NCBI GenBank assembly: GCA_934047225.1
Contig: OW204009.1
Location: 20,581,161 to 20,645,160 of the forward strand
Source of the DNA: Ypsolopha sequella
Taxonomy: Eukaryota; Arthropoda; Insecta; Lepidoptera; Ypsolophidae
Reading direction: 5' to 3'
DNA length: 64,000 nt
Both the position numbers and the translations under genes were made by a program. The notes under the pieces were generated by a model that was given only the letters and a program-made list of their open reading frames with translations, did not search any database and was not told the origin of the DNA. Of this stretch, positions 11,595 to 23,421 are shown one piece after another; positions within the stretch are counted from its first letter, which is position 1; the number at the start of each line of letters is the position of its first letter.

Positions 11595-13109
11595 GCTTGT
11601 CGTTGAACCCTTTATGTCAACTTTTGGAGAAATCAGCGGCGGGCTTTCAGTTTCGGAGGGGAGGAATGCGGATATCGCACCTTCTCTACATGGATGACCT
11701 GAAGCTTTTTGGCCCCACAGCTCAGAAACTAGAGGAGTTGTTGAAGATCACTGATGATTTCAGCAACTCCATCAGAATGGAGCTAGGGGTCGAAAAGTGT
11801 GCGGTCTTGCATGAGGAGTCGATGTCAGCTCCAATCGATTGAAATACCTTTCTGAGACTGAAACATACCGGTATCTGGGCATGTCCCAAACAATCGGTGT
11901 GAATGAAGCAGACAGTTTTGTGGGGTATTTATAATCGCCTGACAAAAGTGCTTGAGAGCTTTTTGTCGGGCGGAAATAAGATACGAGCTTATAATGCTTG
12001 GGTCATGCCTGTTCTCATGTACACATTCGGAGTGCTCAGATGGACTCAGACCGAACTAGATGCTTTGGACAGAAAAGTCCGCACAATCCTGACCCTTCAT
12101 AGGATGCATCATCCGAGATCGTCGGTGATGAGACTGTATCTCCCGCGGAAGTGTGGTGGTCGAGGCCTTTAAAACGCCAAGGCTATGCACAACCGTGAAA
12201 TATGCAGTCTCAGGGATTATTTCCTGTCAAAAACGGATAATGCAATCTATAAAGAAGTCGTGGCATGTGATAAAGGACTCACCCCTTTGTCCTTAGCCAG
12301 CGAAGAATAGCGCGACCCGGTTGTACTTAGCACCGCTGAACGAGAGTCAGTGTGGCGAGGAAAGGAATTGCACGGGAGGTTTCACAAGGCCCTTCACGAG
12401 CCTCACATTGACAAAAAAACCTCCATGCATTGGCTGCGCTTTGGTGACCTCTTCGAGGAAACCGAGGGTTTTGTCTGTGCAATACAAGATCAGGTGATCA
12501 AGACGCGTAACTACCGGAAATACATTATCAAGGATGGGACCCAGAACATCTGCCCATCCTGGAGAATCTCTCCGACATGTTATTTCCGGGTGTTCCGCTC
12601 TTGCCAATACTGAGTGTCTGCACAGACACAACCAAGTGGCCAAAATCCTTCATCAAGAACTCGCCCACAAGTACGACCTCGTAAATCAGAAGGTGCCATA
12701 TTACAAGTTCTCACCGGCACCAGTACTAGAAAACGGCCGCGCCAAGCTCTACTGGGATCGGTCTGTCATCACGGATAGGATTATTCTCACGAATAAACCT
12801 GATATCGTGTTGATGGACCGGGCGCAGTCTCGGGTGTTTTTGGTGGATATCACTATCCCACACGATGAGAACCTCGTGAAACCCGAAACCGAGAAGAGGA
12901 GGAAGTATCTCAACCTGGCTCACGAGGTTACTGACATGAGGGGCGTAGCATCCACCGAAATAATTCCAGTTGTTTTATCCGCGAACGGGTTAATACCAAC
13001 CAGTCTCGAAACCAACCTGAGACGGTTGGGATTCCGCGGCAGTTCGCAGAAGGCGGTTCTGCTCGATACTGCTCGCATCGTTCGCCGGTTTCTTTCCCTG
13101 GGGCTCTGA
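11595..13109 (+). pseudogene. R4/Dong-like RT C-terminus and restriction-like endonuclease
   Basis: Continues the gene cut at 147. First comes RT palm with the catalytic YMDD form (HLLYMDDLKLFG), then thumb (VEKCAVLH). After several in-frame stops and frameshifts (TGA near 11840, TAA at 12170-12172, TAG near 12308, a shift near 12530) comes a C-terminal domain at 12534-13109 carrying KPDIVLMDRA and VFLVDITIPHDENL. That PD...D-I-T spacing is the PD-(D/E)xK restriction-like endonuclease of R2/R4/Dong elements, which replaces the APE endonuclease of other LINEs. The element is decayed and inactive. The stop at 13109 is followed by about 90 bases of 3' UTR. Confidence 0.75.
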
Positions 13110-13204
13110 ACCTCGGTCGACTGTGCTTCTGCCGAGGGATGTACCATCTCTCTCTCTTTAAATTCTTTTGGCCAAGAGGGAGAGACGGGATCAAAAATTC
13201 TCGA

Positions 13205-13225
13205 AATAATAATAATAATAATAAA
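13205..13225 (+). repeat. (AAT)n microsatellite
   Basis: Seven trinucleotide units at the 3' end of the R4/Dong-like element. Bombyx Dong is known to insert in TAA repeats. The run could instead be the tail of the small minus-strand fragment on its right. Confidence 0.7.
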
Positions 13226-13300
13226 TACTTTATTGCACACAAAAACACAGATAAATACAGATTTAAGAGAAATATTAGACTTAAAGACTTAACGAAGATA
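13226..13300 (-). repeat. 3'-end scrap of a non-LTR element
   Basis: On the minus strand it reads ...GTGTGCAATAAAGTATTTATT followed by TTA repeats, the usual 3' end of CR1-group elements. It is about 75 bases long and non-coding. Confidence 0.45.
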
Positions 13301-14173
13301 GTATTATTCGCAGAAGACACGTCACTTATTTTTAAAGTTAATAGACGTAAAGATATCCTTGACGGCGCGAATACAACTTTATCACTGGTGCTTGATTGGT
13401 TTACTGTAAATAATTTAGTTTTAAACGCAAAAAAGACAAAGTGTATAAAATTTACGTTACCAAATGTAATTCAAGTGGATGATAATTTGCTTTTGCAGGG
13501 GTCCAAGCTGGAGTTAGTTAACGAAACTAAGTTTTTAGGCATTACGGTAGACTCTCGTCTTCAGTGGGGTCCCCACATAGAAGCCCTATGTGGTAGACTT
13601 AGTTCGGCCGCATACGCTGTTAGACACATAAGACAAATTACTGATGTAGATACTGCTAGACTAGTCTATTTTAGTTACTTTCACATCATTATGTCATACG
13701 GCATGCTGTTATGGGGTAGAGCCGCGGATACAGACGCAGTCTTTGTTTTGCAGAAGAGAGCAATTCGGGCTATTTATAATATGAAACACCGGGAATCATT
13801 AAGAGAAAAGTTCAAAGAAATTAATATATTAACGGTTCCTTGTGAATATATTTACCAAGTCCTTAGATATGTCAGAAAAAATGTTGAGTCTTTCCCAAGG
13901 CTTGGTAAGCAACATTGTAAAGAAACCAGAAATAAGCATAAACTGGCTTTTCCAAAAATCAGACTCGCTAAGGTTAGTACCTCTTTTGTAGGACATGGTA
14001 TAAGTTGTATAAGATTTTACATTAAACTTCCAAAGGAGGTTCTTACTTTGTCAGAGAATAAGTTTAAACTGTATATTAAGCAGGGCCTATTGAAAAAGGC
14101 ATATTATAAAATAAATGAATATTTGGATGATGGTGAAGCATGGTGTTACAGTGATAATGATAGTAAATTATAA
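13290..14173 (+). pseudogene. RT C-terminal fragment, family X
   Basis: The open frame begins inside the RT at motif C, with LFAEDTSLIFKV standing where active enzymes have FADDTS, so one catalytic aspartate is replaced by E. Then follow LVLNAKKTKCIKF, LVNETKFLGITVDSRLQW and a C-terminal region ending in LDDGEAWCYSD. Everything upstream (endonuclease, RT fingers and palm motifs A and B) is missing through 5' truncation. It resembles Jockey/Rex1-group RT tails. It is non-functional; what remains is only an intact C-terminal frame of about 290 codons. Confidence 0.75.
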
Positions 14174-14830
14174 TTTAATTAAATAGTATAATTTCTTAAC
14201 TTATGATTCTTCTAAGGTGTAAACATTAATTGATTACAGACTGTAAAAGGAAAAGGACTTTATGAGACAGGTAGACAAAGATATATATGTTTTTCTTTTT
14301 TTCATTAACCTGACTTCCTGCTGTCTTGTATTTTCTTATCCCTTGGTTAAAGTAGATATAAGTCATATATTGTATAGTATAAGTTTTATGTTGAAAAAAA
14401 AGACATGTTCTTGCTAAGTTTCTTGCCCTTCTTCTTAGCAAGACTAATCGCATGGGCGGAGGTAGGCATGTATTTATTTATGTAACCTATAAGTATGTAG
14501 TATATAGGATGGGATTTGGTCGGCTGCCTGGATTCGTGCTGGGGGCTCGGTTGGTGATCATTGAACCTTGTTCCTGGTCCCTGGCCGGGTCTCCGGTATG
14601 GGTTCGGGCGGCTGATTGGATTTTACCTTGTATAATATATATTTTACCTATCATTTTAATCGCAAATATATTATACATAAATTAAATAAACCTTTAATTT
14701 AGTTCATGCACATTTATTATTTTATTACATATATTTTCTTTATTAGATTAAGTTTGACGTGTTAAAAGTGTATATATCTATACCTGCTTTGCAAAATAAA
14801 CTATTTGAATTTGAATTTGAATTTGAATAT
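13290..14830 (+). mobile_element. 5'-truncated non-LTR element, family X
   Basis: Contains the last third of an RT ORF, a 3' UTR of about 630 bases and a (TTTGAA)n tail at about 14803-14829. A second, inverted copy lies at about 16120-17005 and a short scrap at about 23725-23842. The two larger copies share the 3' UTR block with GGTTCGGGCGG-type sequence (14520-14630 and 16320-16440). Confidence 0.75.
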
Positions 14831-14837
14831 GACTATA

Positions 14838-15890
14838 CCTCCGATAGCGTATTGGAAGCCACTTCAGTTTACGTCAAAACTCGGACACATGATCAAACTT
14901 TCGCAAATCAAAAATAAATCTGATAGCCAAATTCTGAAGACGTTCCAGTTTGTTGAGCAACTCTTCGGTGGCATCGAAGAACACAATGTCAGCATAGTCA
15001 AGAAGAGGTAGAAGAAGAGTTTGGGCTAGAGTAATTCTAGTTTGCAAAGGCAAGAAGTACTGAAGGCGCTTCAGTGAGTGAAATGAACCGTACATCCTAC
15101 GGCTAACTTCCTTAACATGACTCTCCCATGACATGGTCTGATCCATAGTTACGCCCAAGTTTTTGGCAGTTTCGCTATATTGTAGAACTTCACCACCAAA
15201 AACCACACTTGCAATATTATCAGTTTTCAGTCTTGAAATTTAGTATTGGCTACCAATGATAATTACTTGCGACTTTTTCGGATTGACATTAAGCCCATAG
15301 CGTTTTGTCCAATCTTTAATAGCCGTAAGGTCTGCATTGGTTGTGGCTATGGCATTGTCAATGTCGTCAATTGGAGCTGCTGAGTACAGCTGAAGATTGT
15401 CAGCATATAGATGAAAGGAAGAGGAGAGGGCAGAAGTGATAGAGTTAATAAAGACCGAAAACAGAATAGGAGAGAGGACACCACCCTGAGGAACACCAGA
15501 TGTAAGATCACACCAGTTAGAATAGCAACTGTCAACTTTGATTAGTTGTTTTCTGCCATGAAGATAGGATTTAAACCATAAGATAATCAAAGGGGAGACA
15601 TAAAGAGATCTCAGCACTCCCACAAGTATGTCATAATCGACAGTGTTGAAGGCATTATTGAAAGCTAGCAGTGTTAGGACAGTAAGATTCTTCTGCTCTA
15701 TGTTGAGACGCAAGTCATCCGTCACTTTGACGAGGGCTGTGACAGTGCTGTGGCCCGGTCGAAAGCCGGACTGGTGAGGACTAAGGAGAAGGTTTTTTGA
15801 GAGAAAATCGGCAAATTGGTCGTGCATGATATGTTCTAAAACTTTTGAAAGGATAGGGAGCAAGGAAATAGGGCGAAACTCAGTAAAGCA
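14838..15890 (-). pseudogene. CR1-type RT fragment with nonsense mutation
   Basis: The minus-strand frame starts at FRPISLLPILSKVLEHI, passes motif A (LLAFNNAFNTVDYD, where the usual D is replaced by A), motif B GVPQGGVLSPILFSVF and motif C FHLYADNLQLY (second catalytic D is N), then stops at TAA 15240-15242. It continues in the same frame to FDLRKFDHVSEF at 14874. Both ends are truncated, and two substitutions hit catalytic aspartates. It is a dead relative of the elements at 4772, 19590, 36359 and 39350. Confidence 0.8.
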
Positions 15891-16119
15891 GTAAAACCCC
15901 TCCCCAAACCCCCCCACTAAGGAACTTATTTCAAATTTTTAACCTCAAATTTCGACAAAAAACCTTGCTAATGCTCTTCTCTCATACGCTTTTGCTGGAA
16001 ACTTCACATGTGTAAAAGATGCCGCAATATTCTTTGGCCAAGAGTAAGGTTATGGTTAAAAAACGAAATGAAATCAATATAAACAAAAAATGTTGAATAC
16101 CTTAAGCACCACTCACAGT
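15891..16119. other. Spacer, nothing recognised
   Basis: Between two truncated elements. It contains C-rich then A-rich sequence and no ORF of note. Confidence 0.5.
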
Positions 16120-17005
16120 TAAATTCAAAATTCAAAAAGTTAATTTTGCAAAGTAGGTATATATAATACACGTTTCACAAGTCAAATTTTAATCTTATAA
16201 AAATATATGTAATAAAATAATAAATGTACATGAACTACTTAGATTAAATGTTTATTTAATTTATGTAGCAATATATATACGATTAAAATTATAGGTAAAA
16301 TATTATTATACAAGGTGAAATCCAATCAACCGCCCGAACCCATTCCGGAGACCCGGCCAGGGACCAGGAACAAGGTTCAATGATCACCAACCGAGCCCCC
16401 AGCACGAATTCAGGCGGCCAACCAAATCCCATCCTATATACTACATAGAAATAGGTTACCTACATATATAAATACATGCCTACCTCCGCCCATTCGATTA
16501 GTCTTCCTAAGAAGAACGGGCAAGAAACTTGGCAAGATCATGTCTTTTTTTTTAACATAAACTTATACTATACATCAAATTACTTATATCTACTTTAACC
16601 AAGGGATAAGAAAATACAAGACAGCAGGAATTCAGGTTAATGAAAAAAAAAACATATATATCTTTGCCTACCTGTCCCATATAGTCTATTTCCTTTTACA
16701 GTCTGTAATTAATTAATGTTAACTCTTAAGAGGAATCAAAAGTTAGGATATTATATTAATTAATTAAATTATTACCTACTATCATCAAAATCAGTATCAC
16801 TATTACACCATGCTTCACCATCGTCCAAATATTCATTTATTTTATAATATGTCTTTTTCAGTAGGCCCTGCTTAATATACTGTTTAAACTTATTCTCTGA
16901 CAAAGTAAGGACCTCTTTTGGAAGTTTATTGTAAAATCTTATACCATGTCCTACGAAAGAGGTACTCACTTTGGCGAGTATGATTTTTGGAAAAGCCAGT
17001 TTATC
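16120..17005 (-). mobile_element. Inverted, truncated copy of family X
   Basis: The minus strand encodes LAFPKIILAKVSTSFVGHG through LDDGEAWCNSD (about 16790-17000), homologous to the last 85 codons of the copy at 13290-14173. It carries the same 3' UTR and a TTTTTGAATTTTGAATTT tail at about 16121-16140. One gap is visible: GHGIRFYNKL lacks the SCI of the other copy. The 5' truncation falls at about 17005 beside a perfect hairpin. Confidence 0.75.
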
Positions 17006-17008
17006 TGG

Positions 17009-17028
17009 GGGCACGGCAGTGCCCCCGC
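17009..17028. other. Perfect 8-bp-stem GC hairpin
   Basis: GGGGGCAC, loop GGCA, GTGCCCCC. It sits 3-4 bases from the truncation junction of the family X copy. Confidence 0.7.
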
Positions 17029-17647
17029 CGAGTCTCGCAAAAAAACGCGGAACGGCCGTACCATCCTTTTCTCGAAGCAACTCACGGCACTTTCAACCCC
17101 CCTGTATCTTCGTTGTGGGTAAAGCTAGAAGTCTGAAATTTCAGTTACCAAGAGTACTTACTGATCCTACTTCTACCCCCAAATTACAAGTTTGTACCTA
17201 TATTTGATTACGAAATATATCAAGTCAAAGTTCCCTTATTTTGTCACTGACTGACTGACACATAATAAAAAGTCTAAAGGTGTTCTAGCAGGCCTACAAA
17301 CTTGAAATTTTGCATGCGGTTAGTGTTAAGTGTACATTGCAACAAAAAAATCTAAAAATGTTATTTGCGGTTGGTAATTTAATATTTCCATACAAAGCCT
17401 ATACAAAATGTATGTTTCCAGCTGCATCTATAAGTTTGTATGACACTAGATGACGTTGGTGGAATGCTGCTTTGCATTAAAGACATCTATCACGAAAAAT
17501 TCTACCTCGTGACGCTAGATGGTAAAAAGTGCAAGAAAATGTATTCCTTTATTTCCGAAAATAGAGCAAGTAGTAAAAATAAAAAATTAAACCGTTGAAG
17601 TGCGAAAAAAAAAATACCGGTAAAGTGCGAATCGGACTCGCGCATAA

Positions 17648-17686
17648 AGGGTTCCGTACCCTTACACAATACGGGTACGGAACCCT
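17648..17686. other. 14-bp-stem hairpin, repeat copy 1
   Basis: AGGGTTCCGTACCC (17648-17661) pairs perfectly with GGGTACGGAACCCT (17673-17686) around an 11-base loop. Confidence 0.8.
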
Positions 17687-18050
17687 AAAAGTAAATAACA
17701 ACAATATAGATGCCATAGCAACATTAACGCGACAAAAAACAAAGCGATAATACAGTAGCGCCTGACAAACAATTCGGTACCTTTTTAGTACGGAACCCTA
17801 ATTTTCATTATTTTACTTTAAAGTATTTTTTACTACAGACTGCCCAAAGTTTAAACTTGTACTTGTATTTATTACCGTTCTTAAGATAGAGCCTTTGTTA
17901 TAATAATCTGTTCCATGGGTAAGGAACCCTAAAAAGGGTGGTTTATAATGTTCGACACATTCACAATTAGTCTATTTAAGAAGAGAATATCAACATTTCG
18001 TAATTAAGTCACTAAAAAAACGGTAAAGTGCGAATCCAACGCGCACATAA

Positions 18051-18089
18051 AGGGTTCCGTACCCCCACACTATACGGGTCCGGAACCCT
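18051..18089. other. 14-bp-stem hairpin, repeat copy 2
   Basis: AGGGTTCCGTACCC (18051-18064) pairs with GGGTCCGGAACCCT (18076-18089) with one mismatch around an 11-base loop. Confidence 0.75.
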
Positions 18090-19589
18090 AAAAGTAAATT
18101 GCAACAACATAGATGCCATAGCACCGTCAAGGCGACAAAAAACAAGGCGATAAAACGGTAGCGCCTGACAAAAAATTCGGTACCTTTTTAGGAAGGAACC
18201 CTCATTTTTATTATTTGTTATTTTACTTTAAAGTAGTCTGCCTAAAGGAGATGGTCAGAATCGGCCTTAACCGCGTACACGAAATCAATTTATACTATAA
18301 TTTTTGTTAGATTTATTCGTAGCTAGTTTCACTTTTATAATAACACGGACACATATATCAAAATAAATAAGTACTTAATGTCGCAGCCGGTCATGAGAGC
18401 GAACACCGAACGAAACGAAAGCGCGCGCCATCTACCAAGTAGTCCACAAAATACGCTTCCAGCGTGCTTTGATAAGAGTCATGCGTGACGCAATCGGCAG
18501 TCCCAGCTTTTTATTTCACGATTCATGCTTTTCTTCTGGATTTTGATAGAGATTACATTACGATTGACATTCGAGCATACCCTTTTAAATATATCAGAAT
18601 CATCGTGAAACATTGTTACAACTATGAACGTTTCAAACGCGCTGAAGTTTATTTTCGCAATGCCATATGAAAATAACCTCAAAATAAAAACGATTTATCA
18701 TAAAAAGTTATTAAAAGATGGTGTCCGTTTTAAATGGATAGTCAAACCGTGTTATTTTGAATTTGTTCTTTATCATTGACCACAATATATTTGTGTACTC
18801 TCTTAAGGCATTTTGCTTGTGGGGAACTGGCCGTCTCCTTTCAACTTGTAGGTACTTGTATGTATAACCGTTCTAACGATAGAGCCTTTGTTATAATAAT
18901 CTGTGCTTTGGGTAAGGAACCCTAAAACACATTAAGTCTATTTAAGAAGAGAAATATCAACATTTCGAAAATAAGTCGCTATTAAACCGGATAAGTGCAA
19001 GTCGGACTCGCTCATGAAGGGTTCCGTACTACCATCACACAATTTGGGTACGAAACCCCAAACCATTATGGTAAATACCAACAATAAAGATGACTTAGCA
19101 ACATAAAGGCGACAAAAAACAAGGCGCTAAAATGGTAGCGCCTGGCAAACAAATCAGCACCTTTTGAATAAGGAACTCTAACATTTATCTGCCCAAAATT
19201 GTTGTATTATAAAGATAGAGCTGAAACAAATAACGTCGAATAATTGGACCCCCCTTGGATTTCCACTTCATATTATTATTTGCCGTGATAGAGGACAAAG
19301 TAACATATATTATGTGCAAATATTTACGCGCTATATTCACCTATAACGGCTGAAGCTGTAGACCCCTGTGATAGATAAATAGACAGCGGAGGCTTAGTAA
19401 AAGGGTCACGGAACCTTAGGATACGGAACCCTAAAAATCAAGGTAAAAGGTTACTTATCCAGTAAAGTTTACAGGAAAAATAAAGCGGCTAATGTTGTAT
19501 TATTTGTATATGCATCCTCTATGATGTAGGTATAATGAAATGTCTATGCACTCGTATGTCATTGAATAAAGACCAGGTTTAGACATAAT

Positions 19590-21336
19590 AATCATCGATA
19601 AATGCAACCCTAACAATCTCTGGCGATTTCTTCGCACTTTGGGTTTTGGGAAATGCAAGCCACATATTAACCCATCTTTGGATCTAAATGGTTTGAATCG
19701 TCATTTCTCATCACCTCCTCACACAATCGATCCAACTTTGAAAGATTTAACCATTCAACGCATCCAGGCGGGTCCTTCTCTATCCTCCAATAAATTTTAT
19801 TTCTCACCGGTATCCGAATCTGATATTGAGAAAATTATATTTTCTATCCCTAGTAAAGCAGTGGGTCATGACGGTATTGGTCGTGATCTTATTCTCCCAA
19901 TTTTGGAGGAAATTCTCCCTATTATCACACATATTATAAACTTCTCTCTTTCCTCCAATACTTTTCCAAACTCATGGAAACTTGCGTACATGATACCAGT
20001 TCCTAAAATTTTAGAACCCATCCAATTCAAAGATTACCGACCTATCTCCATACTTCCGTTTCTCTCCAAGGTTTTGGAACGTGTAGTTAATAGGCAGTTA
20101 ACGAATTTCCTCCATTCAAATAAACTTCTCAACCCTCTTCAATCGGGATTCCGTCCATCCCATAGCACAAGTACTGCTCTCATTAAAATAACCGATGACT
20201 TTCGTGAAGCCATGGACGATAGGCAACTTACCCTCCTTACCCTTCTTGACTTCAGCAACGCCTTCAACTGTGTGGACTATGACATCCTTCTTTCGATTCT
20301 CCAATCTCTCAATATGTCCGATCCAGTCACTAAGTGGTTCCACTCATATCTTTACGGACGTCAGCAGCGTATAAGCTTGGATAATAACTTCTCAGAATGG
20401 TGTGATGTCACGGCCGGTGTCCCTCAGGGTGGCGTATTATCCCCTCTTCTGTTCTCTGTGTTTATAAACACAATTGTGTCTGTCATTCAGTTTAGCTCCT
20501 ACCACATGTATGCAGATGACTTACAACTTTACATGACGTTTAAACAAGACCTCATTCTAACAGCAATACAGAAGATGACATCAGACTTAGACCACATCAG
20601 ACAATGGTCAGAACAGTTTGGTTTAATTGTAAACCCGTCCAAAACTCAGGTTATGATCGTTGGCAGTAGAGCCCTTGTAGACAAAACAGATCTCAATTCT
20701 CTTCCACCGGTTAGCTACAATGGTACAGCATTGAAGTACTGCACTTCCGTTAAAAACCTTGGGCTCTACATACAAAACAACGTATCTTGGGACTTGCATG
20801 TGACTGAAATTAGTAGAAAAATTTATGCCTCCTTGCACTCTCTCAGACGTATGCAAAAGTTTTTGCCTTATTCTACTAAGGTAACGCTAGTCAATTCTCT
20901 TTTACTACCAATTGTAGACTATGCTGATGTATGTTATCCTGACCTTACGGAAGAATTGCTAGATAAACTCGATCGTATCCTCAATCTCTGCATAAGGTAC
21001 ATCTTCGGTCTCCGCAAATATGACCATGTGTCACAGTCTCGATCCGAGTTAAATTGGCTTAGTATCCGAAATTATAATGTCCTCAATGATCCCTCTTCTC
21101 CCCCTTATCTCAAAGATCGGTTTGTCAGGCTTGATCCCCACGACCGCCTTCAGCGACCTAGTAAATCTCTGCTCCTTCGTACCCCTATACACAACACAGA
21201 CATGTACTCCTATTCTTTTACAGTATCCGCAATCCGCCTCTGGAATAGTCTGCCTTTGTTTATTCGAAATTCGCCAACTACTGCTGTTTTCAAAAATAAA
21301 GTCTATCAGCACTACTTACAATCACAAAATTGTTGA
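19590..21336 (+). pseudogene. CR1-type RT (endonuclease lost)
   Basis: A long uninterrupted RT frame. Motifs in order: SKAVGHDGIGRDL, DYRPISILPFLSKVLERV, motif A LLDFSNAFNCVDYD, motif B GVPQGGVLSPLLFSVF, motif C YHMYADDLQLY, then LIVNPSKTQVMIVGSRAL and the C-terminal FGLRKYDHVSQ region. Catalytic aspartates are intact. Compared with the copy at 36699, about 13 codons are missing in frame near 21070 (LSIRNYNVLND versus LNIRYRRNSHIVSLLYNALN). It cannot be mobile because the 5' half is absent. Any RT would come only from a foreign promoter. Confidence 0.8.
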
Positions 21337-21742
21337 TTTTGTTTTGAATCACTGTCATAAGAGTCATCGTCTATATCTAGTATTATTCATGTATGTTTAT
21401 GAATGAATGAATGAATGAATAATTATTTATTAAAGCATCACAGGCTTATGTATTTGTATATCTAGCTTTATGTAAATTTACCATTTGTATGTATTATATA
21501 ATATTCCCTCTTTTTTATATATATTTTTTTTATTGTATTATTTATATATTTATTTTTATATAAGTACATCATGTATATTATTTATATAGTATTCATTACC
21601 CTTCTTATTTTTGGGCACTACCCTACATTTCCCACAACGCCCCAGGTTAACTGGAAGAAAAGGCTTTATAGCGTTAAGTTCGCCTCTGTACATACATTGT
21701 TATTGTGCAATAAAGAATTTTTATTATTATTATTATTAATAA
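19590..21742 (+). mobile_element. 5'-truncated CR1-type element
   Basis: Starts inside the linker between endonuclease and RT (CNPNNLWRFLRTLGFGKC, readable from about 19595). It ends with a 3' UTR, a GTGCAATAAAGAA polyadenylation-like motif and an (ATT)n tail at about 21718-21742. It is closest to the insertion at 36359-39131. Confidence 0.8.
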
Positions 21743-22609
21743 TGTACTCTGTGGTTTAGACTGAAAAGCCTGCCTTTCACTTCATGGTCAAAAGAAATAT
21801 TAACCTGCCTCTTGCATCTAATTGTGGATAATAATAATAATAATAACTTCCCGTTAAAATGAATATTGCAATGTAACCTAAAATATTGTCCACACCTAGT
21901 TGTCCCTATACCTGGAGATGGTTCATGTTAGTTCCATTCTTTGTCATTCTCTATGTATGGAACATTGAGTCGTCGTATGACATTAGGTTTGCGGTAGTCG
22001 AGTATGTGGTAGCGCATTGGGATGAAATGCAACTTTATACGTGTGACGAGCGTGGAGACACATTAACGCTGACCTGTACTCGACAGCAATGATAAAAACT
22101 ACCACCTACGGTTCCGTATCCGAACTTATGGCAGCCACTTCTTTGTATCCATTTACTTTCGAGGTTTATAAAAATGGTCGTTTGAGAGGATCATTTGGTG
22201 GCGATCCTGGGACGCCAGTGAAACGTTAACAATTCTCTGGTAGTTTCTTAGATGGTCATCATAAAGTGCTCCTTCCCGATACTAGTTTCTCTGGAGTATG
22301 TCCAAATGATCAGTAAAAGGGAGTGGGCTTTAAGAAAATCCGTAGCTGACGTGCAAGAAATATTACCCGAGAAGAAAAAAAGGAGGACTACCTACAAAAA
22401 GAAATGAGATCCCATCAAAAACATAAAATGTACAAAAATGTCGAGTCTCGCAATGCAATCTTTTCACCGTAAAAAGTTGTGAGATCTTATGTAAAGCCAA
22501 GTCTGTTATTTTAGTTTGTATGGAAGCACCTTTTCATTTTAGTTAGTATGGGAGCACCTATTTAACAAATGTATCATTAATTGTTTCCTAATTAGTTACC
22601 TACCAACAT
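21743..22609. other. Unassigned DNA
   Basis: No gene supported. A 68-codon + frame at 21886-22092 has no recognisable domain. A short duplicated phrase, TTTTAGTTTGTATGGAAGCACC and TTTTAGTTAGTATGGGAGCACC, lies at about 22510-22555. Confidence 0.5.
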
Positions 22610-22611
22610 TA

Positions 22612-22826
22612 AACAACTGTATTAATATTAGTCATCTTTATTTCTCTAATAAAATATAGTGACTTGGCAATCGCAGAGCACAAATAAAGCGCTGATGCGT
22701 AGAAACATCTTCTTAAATCGCTAACAAATTGGTATTAGGTAGATATGTTGTATATGTTGCTGTGCGATTGCGAAGTCACTATATTTTATTAGAGAAATAA
22801 ACATGACTAATATTAATACAGTTGTT
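22612..22826. mobile_element. MITE with ~70-bp inverted repeats and TA target site
   Basis: The left arm (22612-22682) begins AACAACTGTATTAATATTAG; the right arm (22757-22826) is its near-perfect inverse, ending CTAATATTAATACAGTTGTT. TA flanks both sides (22610-22611 and 22827-22828). The central 74 bases are unpaired and non-coding. TA duplication with long arms fits a Tc1/mariner-derived MITE. The transposase source is not in the window. Confidence 0.85.
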
Positions 22827-22828
22827 TA

Positions 22829-23421
22829 TTATAATTTGAATTTGAATTTAAGACACAGAAAGATAGACAGAGAGACAAAAATTGTAGTTTTGGCCTCAGT
22901 ACCAAACTATTTACTAATAAATAACTCGTTAAATTTAAAATTTCACAAAAATATTTAATGTACAGATAGACATGACTTTTTTTCTACTATAGCTAAAGAT
23001 AGATGATTATTTACGTAATGATTGCCCACGGTAACTTCCTCCACATTTACTCTGACCCATTCCAGCAAATTCTATAATAGCGGAGTTGTATACCATAAAT
23101 ATATTTACTCTGAGACATATTCCGCATATTCGTCGTATCTGCCGTTTGATTGAAAGTACCGCGCGCCGCTCCACCGATTGGTTGGCTAGACTTGCTTGCG
23201 GCGGCGCGGCGGCGGCGACGGCGGCGACAACCGACAAAAAAGTCCAATTCAAATTCAAAGAAACCTGCTTTTTGTTCTGACAAGCGTACTTAAATCTATT
23301 AACTCTTTATTTTGCCCTGGTAACAGACAGTATGAACATACATAAAAAGAACGCGACAATTTCAAAAATTTAATTTATAATGTAAGTAGGTGATATCTTG
23401 AGTGATATTTTTCAGTCTTAC
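22829..23421. other. Unassigned DNA with a GC-rich patch
   Basis: A GCGGCGGCG-type run lies at about 23196-23228 in otherwise AT-rich DNA. Overlapping small frames on both strands are low complexity. No gene is called. Confidence 0.45.

Larger units (their letters stand above)
17029..19580. repeat. Block of three diverged repeats with a palindromic GTTCCGTACC core
   Basis: A unit of roughly 390 bp is repeated at about 17620-17990, 18015-18250 and, after a 600-bp unique stretch, 18840-19200. Shared landmarks are AAAGTGCGAATC, AGGGTTCCGTACCC, GATGCCATAGCA, GCGACAAAAAACAA, GGTAGCGCCTG and AGATAGAGCCTTTGTTATAA. There is no convincing gene in the block; small frames at 18479-18682 have no recognisable domain. 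Similar GTTCCGTAC sequences are common in moth intergenic DNA as far as I recall. The element class is unknown. Confidence 0.7.

Noticed and set aside
18479..18682. Opposed 60-67-codon frames between repeat copies
   Set aside because: The same bases are open on both strands; no start context or domain.
23007..23283. Alanine-rich small frames
   Set aside because: They come from a GCGGCGGCG run, and overlapping frames on both strands argue against coding.
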